Shown here: positions 21,556 to 35,300 of the stretch, piece by piece
Position numbering within the stretch: the first letter of the stretch is position 1
Layout of the letters: each line of letters opens with the position of its first letter
From: Acanthosepion pharaonis
Taxonomy: Eukaryota; Mollusca; Cephalopoda; Sepiida; Sepiidae
Reading direction: 5' to 3'
Assembly (NCBI GenBank): GCA_903632075.3
Contig: CAHIKZ030005210.1
Location: forward strand, 1,080,001-1,144,000
Length of the DNA: 64,000 nt
Translations under genes and position numbers: made by a program
Notes under the pieces: model-generated
Seen by the model: only the letters and a program-made list of their open reading frames with translations
Database searches by the model: none
What the model was told of the DNA's origin: nothing

Positions 21556-23729
21556 GTAACTACTGGTCATTTTACAAATATTGTAATCATAAAAAAATTT
21601 ACTTGGCAACAAAACATAGTTAAATAACTGGTCGTTTACATTGTAATCTATAAAAATTTACTTGGGGATAAGTAAATAAACTGGTCGTTTACATCTGTAA
21701 TCAAATAAAAATATCACAAGTTAGAAGCAAATAAAAACATTAGGATAGAGCAAATAAAATATCAGGACATTTGCATAAATAAAATATCGACACATTTAGA
21801 AGCAAATAGCTAAATACTAAGAGGTCGTTTACAAGCAAATAAAAATATCACGACACATTTCCTTCGGACATAGGTAAAAACTGGTCGTTTGTTGCAAATC
21901 TAGAAGCACATCTAGGGAGCAAATAAAAATATCAAGTTAAATCAATAGGACACATCTAGAAGCAAATAAAAAATCAGGGACACATCTGGAGCAAATAAAA
22001 AATACAAATACATCTACAAATAAAAACATTGGACATTTAGGAGCAAATAAAATATGGTCGTTTACATTGTAATCAAATAAAAAAGCAACACATTAGGGGA
22101 TATAAATAAAAATATCTAGGTCAGGGACATTTACATTTGTAATAAAATATCACAAGGGATATCGGGGTAAATACTGGACATTTTTGCAAATAAAAAAATC
22201 TAGAAGCAAATAAAAATCACGACACATCTAGGACAAATAAAAATACTCAAATAAAAAATATCAGGACATCTAGAGCATTTACTAGGAGGATAGTTAAATA
22301 GGACACATCTGGTCAGGACACATCTAGAAGCTTTTCCATCGGGGATAGGTAAATACTAAGTCAAATAAAAAATAATCTAGAAGCATAAAAACTATCAGGG
22401 GGAGAATAAAAATACTGGTCAACACATCTAGAACAAATCTAGAAACATCCGGGAGCAAATTTCACAAATATATCTAGAAGGAAATAAAAATACTGGTCGT
22501 TTAAGAACAATCTAGAAGCATTTACATTAGGGCAAATAAAAATACTGGTCGTTTAGCAAATAAAATCTTGGACATTTCCTTAGGGGAAATAAAAATACTG
22601 GACACATTTACATTGTAATCTAGGGCAATTAAAACTTATCAGGGAGCAAATAAAAATATCACAAACACATTTACAAATAAAATATAAGAACATTTACGGG
22701 AACAAATAAAATAAATACTGGTAGAAGCAATTAAAAATATTGGACATCTAAGAAGCATTTATTTGGGGATGGAAATCTACGTAAAAATTTGTAATCTAGA
22801 AGCAAATAAAATATCAGGACACATCTAAGAGCAAATAAAATATGGTCGTCAAGAGCAAATAAAAAATCAGGACACATTTAGAAGCAAATAAAAATATCTG
22901 GACACATTTGCAATTGTAATGACACATCTGGCATTTACAAAAAATATCAGGACACATAGGTAAATAAAAATCGTCAACACATTGTAATCAAGATAAAAAA
23001 TTTCATATTAGAAGCAAATAAATCTAAAAGCTTGTCGTTTATCACAACACATCTAGAAACAATTTATTGGGGATCAACAAAAATACATATCTAGAAGCAA
23101 ATATTGTATCACAACATCTAGGAGCAAGTAAAATAATCTTAGGATTGGTATCTACTGGTCGTAAAACATCAGGACACATCTAGAAGCAATTAAAATAGGG
23201 GGACACATCTAGGTAAATAAAAGTCGTTTACAGACACATCTAGGAGCAAATAAAATATCAGGACACATTTAAGCAAAGGGGATAGGACACATCTGGTCAT
23301 TTAAATAAAAATCTACAACACATTTAAAATAGGGGATAGGTAAATAACTGGTCACAACACATCTAATCTAGAAGCATAAAATAGGGGATAGCTAATCTGG
23401 TCGTTTAAATTGTAATCAGGACACATTTAGCAAATAAAGGATAGGTAAATACTGGTCGTTAAAATTGTAATCTAGGAGCAAATAAAATAAGGACATTTAC
23501 TTAGGGAAGTAAAAATACTGGACATTTACAGCAAAAATAAAAATGGGAGCAACTTCAGGACACATCTAGGGACTTAAAAAATAATAGGTAACATTTAGAA
23601 GCAAAATCGTATACTGGTCGTTTACATTTGTAATCTATAAAAGCATTTACTAAGGGAACAAATAAAATAACGTCACTCGTCGTTTAATTATCAGGATTGT
23701 AAATCTGGTAAAAAATATCACAACACATC
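21556..23729 (+). repeat. Mosaic of satellites A and B, left junction zone
   Basis: Begins after TATCACGTAACTACTGGTC, where an A unit passes into B words. For 2.2 kb, fragments of A (ACACATCTAGAAGC, AAATAAAAATATC) alternate within single units with fragments of B (TACTGGTCGTTTAC, ATTGTAATC, TTAGGGGATAGG). No fixed period is kept, and junctions often fall at shared words such as TCTAGAAGCA and TAAATA. There is no target-site-like or sharp border. No coding content. Confidence 0.75.
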
Positions 23730-26340
23730 TACTTAAAAATAGGTAAATACTGGTCGTTTAAATTGTAATCTAGAAGCATTTACTTAGGGATATCACAAAT
23801 ACTGGTCGTTTCCATTGTAATCTAAGAGAATCATTTCCTTAGGGGATAGTTAAAATACTGGTCGTTTACATTGTAATCTAGAAGCATTTACTTAGGGGAT
23901 AGCTAAATACTGGTCATTTAAAATTGTAATCTAGAAGCATTTATTTGGGGATAGGTAAAATGCTAGTCGTTTACATTGTAATCTAGAAGCATTTACTCTA
24001 GAACGATTGGTAACTACTGGTCGTTTACATTGTAATCTAGAAGCATTACTTAGAAATAAAATATAGGTAAATACTGGTCGTTGAAATAAAAATCTAGAAC
24101 ACATTTACTAAAATGGACGGCATTGTAATCTAGAAACATTTACTTAAAATGTTACAAATATGGTCGTTTACATAAAATAATCTACAAGCATTTCCTTAAA
24201 AACTGGTCGGATAGGTAAAGCTAAATAAAAATATCACGTTTAGAATCAGGACACATTTAGAAGCATTAAACTTAGGGGATAACTAAATACTAGTCGTTTA
24301 AATTGTAATCTAGAAGCATTTACAAAGGGATAGGTAAATACTCGTCGTTTAAAATTGTAATCTAGAAGCATTTACATTAGGGATAGGTAAATCAGGGTCG
24401 TTGTAATCAAGATAAAATTTACATATCAGGGGATATAAAAATACACATCGTTTGCATTGTAATCTAGACACATTTAAAAACTTGGGGATAGCTAAATACT
24501 CACAACACAATTGTAATAAAATCATTTACACTAAAGAGGTAAATAAAAATCGTTTACATTGTAATCTAAAAAAGCATTTACTTCTGGGGGAAAGGTAAAT
24601 ACTGGTCGTTTACATTGTAATCAAAGCATTTACTTGGGGGATAGCTAAATACTGGTCGTTTACATTGTAATCTAAAAAAGCATTTACTTAGGGATAGGTA
24701 AATACTGGTCGTTTAAATTGTAATCTAGAGCAAATAAAATTCACAACATCTTGGGAAGGTAAAAAATCGTTTACATGGTAAGAAAGAAGCATTTATTAGG
24801 GGATAGGTAAATACTGGTCGTTTAAATTGTAATCTAGAATCATTTATTTAAAGGATAGGTAAATACTGGTCGTTTACATTGTAAATAAAAGAAGCATTTA
24901 CTTAGGATAGGTAAATGATGGTCGTTTACATTGTAATCTAGAAGCATTTACTTGGAGCAAATAATAACTACTGGTCGTTTACAATTGTAATCTAGAAGCA
25001 TTTATTTGGGGATAGGTAATACTGGTCGTTTACAATTAAAATAGAAGCATTTACTTAGGATAGGTAAATACTGGTTATTTAGTTGTAATCAAGAAGCATT
25101 TACTTAAGGGATAGCAAATACTGGTCGTTTGCATTGTAATCTAGAAGCATTTAATTAGGGGATAGGTAAAATTTAGAAGTCGTTTACATTGTAATCTAGA
25201 AGCATTTACTTAGGGATTGTCAAATAATCGGTCGTTTAAATTGTAATGTCAGAAACATTTACTAAGGGATAGGTAAATACCAGTCGTTTCATTGTAATCT
25301 AGTAAAAATATTAGGGATAGGTAAATACTGGTCGTTTACAATAAAATTCAGAACATTTACTTAGGGATAGTAAATACTGGTCATTTACATTGTAATCTAG
25401 AAGCATTTACTTAGGGATAGTAAAACTGGTCGTTTAAATTGTAATCTAGAAGCATTTACTTAGGGATAGGTAAATACTGGTCGTTTACATTGTAATCTAG
25501 AAGCATTTACTTAGGGATAGCTAAAACTGGTCGTTTACATTGTAATCTAAAACATTTATTTAAGGATTGGTAAATACTGGTCGTTTACATTGTAATCTAG
25601 AAGCATTTACTTACACATCCGGGTTCAACTGGTCGTTTACATTGTAATCTAGAAGCATTTACTTAGGGATAGTTAAATACTGGTCATTTACATTGTAATC
25701 TAGAAGCATTTATTTAGGACAGGTAAAATGCGACATATGGTCGTTTATATTGTAATCAGAAGCATTTACTTGGGGACGATCTACTGCAAATACATTGTAA
25801 TTAGAGCATTTACTTGGGGATCGTTAAATCTGGACTGGTCGTTTACATAAATCTAGAAGCATTTACTTACAAGGGATAGGTAAATACAGGTCGTTTACAT
25901 TGTAATCTAAAGCATTTACTTAGGGGATAGGTAAATACTGGTCGTTTACATTGTAATCTAGAAACATTTACTTAGGGATAGGTAAATACTCGTCGTTTAC
26001 ATTGTAATCTAGAAACATTTACTTAGGGGATAGGTAAATACTGGTCGTTTAAATTGTAATCATCTAGAAGCAAATACTTAGAGGATTGGTAACTACTGGT
26101 CGTTTGACATTGTAATCTTCAGAAGCATTTACAAAGGGATAGGTAAATACTGGTCGTTTACATTGTAATCTAGAAGCATTTACTTAGGGGATAGGTAAAT
26201 ACTGGTCGTTTACATTGTAATCTAGAAATATTTACTTAGGGGATAGGTAAATACTGGTCATTTGTTGTAATCTAGGGATAAGCATTTACTTGTAATTATA
26301 TGTAAATACTGGTCGTTTACGACACTGTAATCTTGAGCAA
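23730..26340 (+). repeat. Satellite B, degraded left edge
   Basis: The 51/52-bp unit is recognisable throughout but with frequent internal deletions, A/T replacements (for example ACTTAAAAATAGG) and scattered A-type words. Regularity improves steadily toward 26.3 kb. Confidence 0.8.
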
Positions 26341-29300
26341 ACATATCTAAAGGATAGGTAAATACTGGTCGTTTACATTGTAATCTAGAAGCATTTACTT
26401 AGGGATAGGTAAATACTGGTCGTTTACATTGTAATCTAGAAGCATTTACTTAGGGGATAGGTAAATACTGGTCGTTTAAATTGTAATCTAGAAGCATTTA
26501 CTTAGGGGATAGGTAAATACTGGTCGTTTACATTGTAATCTAGAAGCATTTACTTAGGGTTAGGTAAATACTGGTCGTTTACATTGTAATCTAAGAAACA
26601 TTTACTTAGGGGATAGGTAAATACTGGTCGTTTACATTGTAATCTAGAAGCATTTACTTACAGGATTCTTCAATAATGGTCGTTTACATTGTAATCTAGA
26701 AGCATTTACTTAGGGGATAGGTAAATACTGGTCGTTTACATTGTAATCTAGAAGCATTTACTTAGGGGATAGTTAAATACTGGTCGTTTACATTGTAATC
26801 TAGAAATTTAATATTTTAGAAGCATTTTAAAGGATGGTAAATACTGGTCGTTTACATTATAATCTAGAAGCATTTACTTAGGGGATAGGTAAATACTGGT
26901 CGTTTACATTGTAATCTAGAAGCATTTACTAAGGGATAGGTAAATACTGGTCGTTTACATTGTAATCTAGAAGCATTTTACTTGGGGATAGGTAAATACT
27001 GGTCGTTTAAATTGTAATCTAGAAGCATTTACTTAAAGGATAGGTAAATACTGGTCGTTTACATTGTAATCTAGAAGCATTTACTTGGGGATAGGTAAAT
27101 ACTGGTCGTTTACATTAAAAATCTAGAAACATTTACTTAGGGGATAGGTAAATACTGGTCGTTTAAATTTGTAATCTAGAAGCATTTACTTCGAGGATAG
27201 GTAAATAACGTCGTTTACATTAATAATAGAAGCATTTACTAAGGGGATAGGTAAATACTTTCGTTTACATTGTAATCTAGAAGCAAATTTAATAAGGATA
27301 GGATTTGGTAAATACTGGTCTAGAAGCATTTATTTAGGGGATGCGTAAATATCATTTACGTTTTTGTTCAAAAATATAGAAGCATTTAATTAGAACACAT
27401 AGGTAAATACTGGTCGTTTTACATTGTAATCTAGAAGCATTTACTTAGGGGATAGTTAAATACTGGTCGTTTAAATTGTAATCTAAAACATTTACTTAGG
27501 AGGATAGGTAAATACTGGTCGTTTACATTGTAATCTAGAAGCATTTATTAGGGGATTGGTAAATACTGGTCGTTTACATTGTAATCTAGAAGCATTTACT
27601 TAGGGGATAGGTAAATACTGGTCGTTTACATTGTAATCTAGAAGCATTTATTTAGGGGATAGGTAAATACTGGTCGTTTACATTGTAATCTAGAAGCATT
27701 TACTAGGATAGGTAAATACTGGTCGTTTACATTGTAATCTAGAAACATTTACTTAGGGGATAGGTAAATACTGGTCGTTTACATTGTAATCTAGAAATAT
27801 TTACTTAGGGGATAGGTAAATACTGGTCGTTTACATTGTAATCTATAGGTAATTACTGGTCGTTTACATTGTAATCTAGGAGCAAAGCATTTACTTAGGG
27901 ATAGGTAAATACTGGTCGTTTACATTGTAATCTAGAAGCATTTACTTAGGGATAGGTAAATACTGGTCGTTTACATTGTAATCTAGAAGCATTTACTTAG
28001 GGGATAGGTAAATACTGGTCGTTTACATTGTAATCTAGAAGCATTTACTTAGGGATAGGTAAATACTGGTCGTTTACATTGTAATCTAGAAGCATTTACT
28101 TAGGGGATAGTTAAATACTGGTCGTTTACATTGTAATCTTGGAAGAATTTACTTAGGGGATAGGTAAATACTGGTCGTTTACATTGTAATCTAGAAGCAT
28201 TTACTTAGGGATAGGTAAATACTGGTCGTTTACATTGTAATCTAGAAGCATTTACTTAGGGATAGGTAAATACTGGTCGTTTAAATTGTAATCTAGAAGC
28301 ATTTACTTAGGGGATAGGTAAATACTGGTCGTTTACATTGTAATCTAGAAGCATTTACTTAGGGATGGTAAATACTGGTCGTTTACATAATCTAGAAGCA
28401 TTTACATATTAGAAGCAAATAAAAAAGCGTATTTACCATCAGGGACAGGATAAATACTGGTCGTTTACATTGTAATCTAGAAGCATTTACTTGGGGATAG
28501 TTAAATACTGGTCGTTTACATTGTAATCTAGAAGCATTTACTTAGGGGGATAGGTAAATACTGGTCGTTTACATTGTAATCTAGAAGCATTTACTTAGGG
28601 ATAGGTAAATACTGGTCGTTTACATCTGTAATCTAGAAGCATTTACTTATTGGGGATAGGTAAATACTGGTCGTTTACATTGTAATCTAGAAGCATTTAC
28701 TAAGGGGATAGGTAAATACTGGTCGTTTACATTGTAATCTAGAAGCATTTACTTAGGGATAGGTAAATACTGGTCGTTTACATTGTAATCTAGAAGCATT
28801 TACTTAGAGGATAGGTAAATACTGGTCGTTTACATTGTAATCTAGAAGCATTCCTTTAGGGGATAGGTAAATACTTGTCGTTTACATTGTAATCTAGAAG
28901 CATTTACTTAGGGATAGGTAAATACTGGTCGTTTACATTGTAATCTAGAATTAACATTTAGGGGATAGGTAAATACTGGTCGTTTACATTGTAATCTAGA
29001 AGCATTTACTTAGGGATAGGTAAATACTGGTCGTTTACATTGTAATCTAGAAGCATTTACTTAGGGGATAAGGTAAATACTGGTCGTTTACATTGTAATC
29101 TAGAAGCATTTACTTAGGGGATAGGTAAATACTGGTCGTTTACATTGTAATCTAGAAGCATTTACTTAGGGATAGTTAAATACTGGTCGTTTACATTGTA
29201 ATCTAGAAGCATTTACTTAGGGATAGGTAAATACTGGTCGTTTACATTGTAATCTAGAATCATTTACTTAGGGATAGGTAAATACTGGTCGTTTACATTG

Positions 29301-32300
29301 TAATCTAGAAGCATTTACTAAGGGATAGGTAAATACTGGTCGTTTACATTGTAATCTAGAAGCATTTACTTTGGGGATAGGTAAATACTGGTCGTTTACA
29401 TTGTAATCTAGAAGTATTTACTTGAGGGATAGGTAAATACTGGTCGTTTACATTGTAATCTAGAAGCAAACACACTGGGGTTTAAAATATTGTATATCTG
29501 GTCGTTTAATTGTAATCTAGAAGCATTTACTTAGGGGATAGGTAAATACTGGTCGTTTACATTGTAATCTAGAAGCATTTACTTAGGGGATAGGTAAATA
29601 CTGGTCGTTTACATTGTAATCTAGAACATTTACTTAAGGGGATAGGTAAATACTGGTCGTTTACATTGTAATCTAGTAATCTAGAAGCATTTACTTGGGT
29701 TTACATTGTAATAGAAGCATTTACTACTGGATAATATAAATACTTTACATTGTAATCTAGAATCATTTACTTAGGGGATAGGTAAATACTGGTCGTTTAC
29801 ATTGTAATCTAGAAGCATTTACTTAGGGGATAGGTAAATACTGGTCGTTTACATTGTAATCTAGAAGCATTACTAAGGATAGGTAAATACTGGTCGTTTA
29901 CATTGTAATCTAGAAGCATTTACTTAGGGATAGGTAAATACTGGTCGTTTACATTGTAATCTAGAAGCATTTACTTTAGGATAGGTAAATACTGGTCGTT
30001 TTACATTGTAATCTAAAAACATTTACTTAAAACAAATAGCTAAATACTGGTCGTTTAAATTATAATCTAGAAGCATTTACTTATGGGATAGGTAAACTGG
30101 TCGTTTACATTGTAATCTAGAAGCATTTACTTATTAGAGGATAGTTAAATACTGGTCGTTTACATTGTAATCTAGAAGCATTTACTTAGGGATAGGTAAA
30201 TACTGGTCGTTTACATTGTAATCTAGAAGCATTTACTTAGGGGATAGGTAAATACTGGTCGTTTACATTGTAATCTAGAAACATTTACTTAGGGGATAGG
30301 TAAATACTGGTCGTTTACATTGTAATCTAGAAGCATTTACTTAGGGATAGGTAAATACTGGTCGTTTACATTGTAATCTAGAAGCATTTACTTAGGGGAT
30401 AGGTAAATACTGGTCGTTTACATTGTAATCTAGAAGCATTTACTTAGGGGATAGGTAAATACTGGTCGTTTACATTGTAATCTAGAAACATTCCTTTAGG
30501 GGATAGGTAAATACTGGTCGTTTACATTGTAATCTAGAAGCATTTACTTGGGGATAGGTAAATACTGGTCGTTTAGGAGTAAAAATTGTAATCTAGAAGC
30601 ATTCAGGACACTTGTGGATAGGTAAATACTGGTCGTTTACATTGTAATCTAGAAGCATTTACTTAGGGGATAGGTAAATACTGGTCGTTTACATTGTAAT
30701 CTAGAAGCATTTACTTAGGGGATAGGTAAATACTGGTCGTTTACATTGTAATCTAGAAGCATTTACTTAGGGGATAGGTAAATACTGGTCGTTTACATTG
30801 TAATCTAGAAGCATTTACTTAGGGGATAGGTAAATACTGGTCGTTTACATTGTAATCTAGAAGCATTTACTTAGGGATAGGTAAATACTGGTCGTTTACA
30901 TTGTAATCTAGAAGCATTTACTTAGGGGATAGGTAAATACTGGTCGTTTACATTGTAATCTAGAAGCATTTACTTAGGGGATAGGTAAATACTGGTCGTT
31001 TACATTGTAATCTAGAAGCATTACTTAGGGATAGGTAAATACTGGTCGTTTACATTGTAATCTAGAAGCATTTACTTAGGGGATAGGTAAATACTGGTCG
31101 TTTACATTGTAATCTAGAAGCATTTACTTAGGGAGGATAGGTAAATACTGGTCATTTACATTGTAATCTAGAAGCATTTACTTAGAGGATAGGTAAATAC
31201 TGGTCGTTTACATTGTAATCTAGAAGCATTTACTTAGGGGATAGGTAAAACTGGTCGTTTACATTGTAATCTAGAAGCATTTACTTAGGGATAGGTAAAT
31301 ACTGGTCGTTTACATTGTAATCTAGAAGCATTTACTTAGGGGATAGGTAAATACTGGTCGTTTACATTGTAATCTAGAAGCATTTACTTAGGGATAGGTA
31401 AATACTGGTCGTTTACATTGTAATCTAGAAGCATTTACTTAGGGGATAGGTAAATACTGGTCGTTTACATTTGTAATCTAGAAGCATTTACTTAGGGGGA
31501 TAGGTAAATACTGGTCGTTTACATTGTAATCTAGAAGCATTTACTTAGGGATAGGTAAATACTGGTCGTTTACATTGTAATCTAGAAGCATTTACTTAGG
31601 GATAGGTAAATACTGGTCGTTTACATTGTAATCTAGAAGCATTTACTTAGGGGTTAGGTAAAATACTGGTCGTTTTAATTGTAATAAATACTGGTTGTTT
31701 TAACATTTAATCTAGAAGCATTTACTTAGAGGATAGTTAAATACTGGTCGTTTACATTGTAATCTAGAAGCATTTACTTAGGGTTAGTAAATACTGGTCG
31801 TTTACATTGTAATCTAGAAGCATTTACTTAGGGGATAGGTAAATACTGGTCGTTTACATTGTAATCTAGAAGCATTTACTTAGGGATAGGTAAATACTGG
31901 TCGTTTACATTGTAATCTAGAAGCATTTACTTAGAGGATAGGTAAATACTGGTCGTTTACATTGTAATCTAGAAGCATTTACTTAGGGATAGGTAAATAC
32001 TGGTCGTTTACATTGTAATCTAGAAGCATTTACTTAGGGGATTGGTAAATACTGGTCGTTTACATTGTAATCTAGAAACATTTACTTAGGGGATTGTTAA
32101 ATACTGGTCGTTTACATTGTAATCTAGAAGCATTTACTTAGGGATAGGTAAATACTGGTCGTTTACATTTGTAATCTAGAAACATTTCTTAGAGGATTAT
32201 AAATACTGGTCGTTTACATTGTAATCTAGAAATATTTACTTAGGGATAGGTAAATACTGGTCGTTTACATTGTAATCTAGAAGCATTTACTCAGGGATAG

Positions 32301-35300
32301 GTAAATACTGGTCGTTTACAATTGTAATCTAGAAGCATTTACTTAGGGGATAGGTAAATACTGGTCGTTTACATTGTAATCTAGAAATATTTACTTAGGG
32401 GATAGGTAAATACTGGTCATTTACATTGTAATCTTGAATCATTTATCTAAAGGATAGGTAAATACTGGTCGTTTACATTGTAATCTAGAAGCATTTACTT
32501 AGGGGATAGGTAAATACTGGTCGTTTACATTGTAATCTAGAAGCATTTACTTAGGGGATAGGTAAATACTGGTCGTTTACATTGTAATCTACAAGCATTT
32601 ACTTAGGGGTTAGGTAAATACTGGTCGTTTTCCTTGTAATCTAGAAGCATTTACTTTAGGATAGGTAAATACTGGTCGTTTACATTGTAATCTAGAAGCA
32701 TTTACTTAGGGATAGGTAAATACTGGTCGTTTATTGTAATCTAGAAGCATTTACTTAGGGGATAGGTAAATACTGGTCGTTTACATTGTAATCTAGAAGC
32801 ATTTACTTAGGGGATAGGTAAATACTGGTCGTTTACATTGTAATCTAGAAGCATTTACTTAGGGGATAGGTAAATACTGGTCGTTTACATTGTAATCTAG
32901 AAGCATTTACTTAGGGGATAGGTAAATACTGGTCGTTTACATTGTAATCTAGAAGCATTTACTAAGGGGATAGGTAAATACTGGTCGTTTACATTGTAAT
33001 CTAGAAGCATTTACTTAGGGGATAGGTAAATACTGGTCGTTTACATTGTAATCTAGAAGCATTTACTTAGGGGATAGGTAAATACTGGTCGTTTACATTG
33101 TAATCTAGAAGCATTTACTTAGGGGATAGGTAAATACTGGTCGTTTACATTGTAATCTAGAAGCATTTACTTAGGGATAGGTAAATACTGGTCGTTTACA
33201 TTGTAATCTAGAAGCATTTACTTAGGGATAGGTAAATACTGGTCGTTTACATTGTAATCTAGAAGCATTTACTTAGGGATAGGTAAATACTGGTCGTTTA
33301 CATTGTAATCTAGAAGCATTTATTAGGGGGATAGGTAAATACTGGTCGTTTACATTCTAATCATTTACTTAGGGAGCATTAAATACTTGGGTTTATTGTA
33401 ATAAAGCATTTATTTGTCGTTTAATTGTTTAATGTAATCTAGAAGCATTTACTAAGGAGGATAGGTAAATACTGGTCGTTTACATTGTAATCTAGAAGCA
33501 TTTACTTAGGGGATAGGTAAATACTGGTCGTTTACATTGTAATCTAGAAGCATTTACTTAGGGGATAGGTAAATACTGGTCGTTTACATTGTAATCTAGA
33601 AGCATTTACTTAGGGGATAGGTAAATACTGGTCGTTTACATTGTAATCTAGAAGCATTTACTTAGGGGATAGGTAAATACTGGTCGTTTACATTGTAATC
33701 TAGAAGCATTTACTTAGAGGATAGGTAAATACTGGTCGTTTACATTGTAATCTAGAAACATTTATTTACTAGGGGATAGGTAAATACTGGTCGTTTACAT
33801 TGTAATCTAGAAACATTTACTTAGGGATAGGTAAATACTGGTCGTTTACATTGTAATCTAGAAGCATTTACTTAGGGATTAGGTAAATACTGGTCGTTTA
33901 CATTGTAATCTAGAAGCATTTACTAAGGGAGGATAGGTAAATACTGGTCGTTTACATTGTAATCTAGAAGCATTTACTTAGGGATAGGTAAATACTGGTC
34001 GTTTACATTGTAATCTAGAAGCATTTACTTAGGGATAGGTAAATACTGGTCGTTTACATTGTAATCTAGAAGCATTTACTTAGGGGATAGGTAAATACTG
34101 GTCGTTTACATTGTAATCTAAAAACATTTACTTAGGGATAGGTAAATACTGGTCGTTTACATTGTAATCTAGAAGCATTTACTTAGGGGATAGGTAAATA
34201 CTGGTCGTTTACATTGTAATCTAGAAGCATTTACTTAGGGGATAGGTAAATACTGGTCGTTTACATTTGTAATCTAGAAGCATTTACTTAGGGGATAGGT
34301 AAATACTGGTCGTTTACATTGTAATCTAGAAGCATTTACTTACAGGGATAGGTAAATACTGGTCGTTTACATTGTAATCTAGAAGCATTTACTTAGGGAT
34401 AGGTAAATACTGGTCGTTTACATTGTAATCTAGAAGCATTTACTTAGGGGATAGGTAAATACTGGTCGTTTACATTGTAATCTAGAAGCATTTACTTAGG
34501 GATAGGTAAATACTGGTCGTTTACATTGTAATCTAGAAGCATTTACTAGGGGATAGTTAAATACTGGTCGTTTACATTGTAATCTAGAAGCATTTACTTA
34601 GGGATAGTAAATACTGGTCGTTTACATTGTAATCTAGAAGCATTTACTTAGGGGATAGGTAAATACTGGTCGTTTACATTGTAATCTAGAAACATTTACT
34701 AAGGGGATAGGTAAATACTGGTCGTTTACATTGTAATCTAGAAGCATTTACTTAGGGGATAGGTAAATACTGGTCGTTTACATTGTAATCTAGAAGCATT
34801 TACTTATGGGATAGGTAAATACTGGTCGTTTACATTGTAATCTAGAAGCATTTACTTAGGGATAGGTAAATACTGGTCGTTTACATTGTAATCTAGAAGC
34901 ATTTACTTAGGGGATAGTTAAACACTGGTCGTTTACATTGTAATCTAGAAGCATTTACTTAGGGGATACGTAACTACTGGTCGTTTAAATTGTAATCTAG
35001 AAGCATTTACTTAGGGATAGGTAAATACTGGTCGTTTACATTTGTAATCTAGAAGCATTTACTTAGAGGATAGGTAAATACTGGTCGTTTACATTGTAAT
35101 CTAGAAGCATTTACTTAGAGGATAGGTAAATACTGGTCGTTTCCATTGTAATCTAGAAGCATTTACTTAGAGGATAGTTAAATACTGGTCGTTTACATTG
35201 TAATCTAGAAGCATTTACTTAGGGGATAGGTAACTACTGGTCGTTTAAATTGTAATCTAGAAGCATTTACTTAGAGGATAGGTAAATACTGGTCGTTTAC

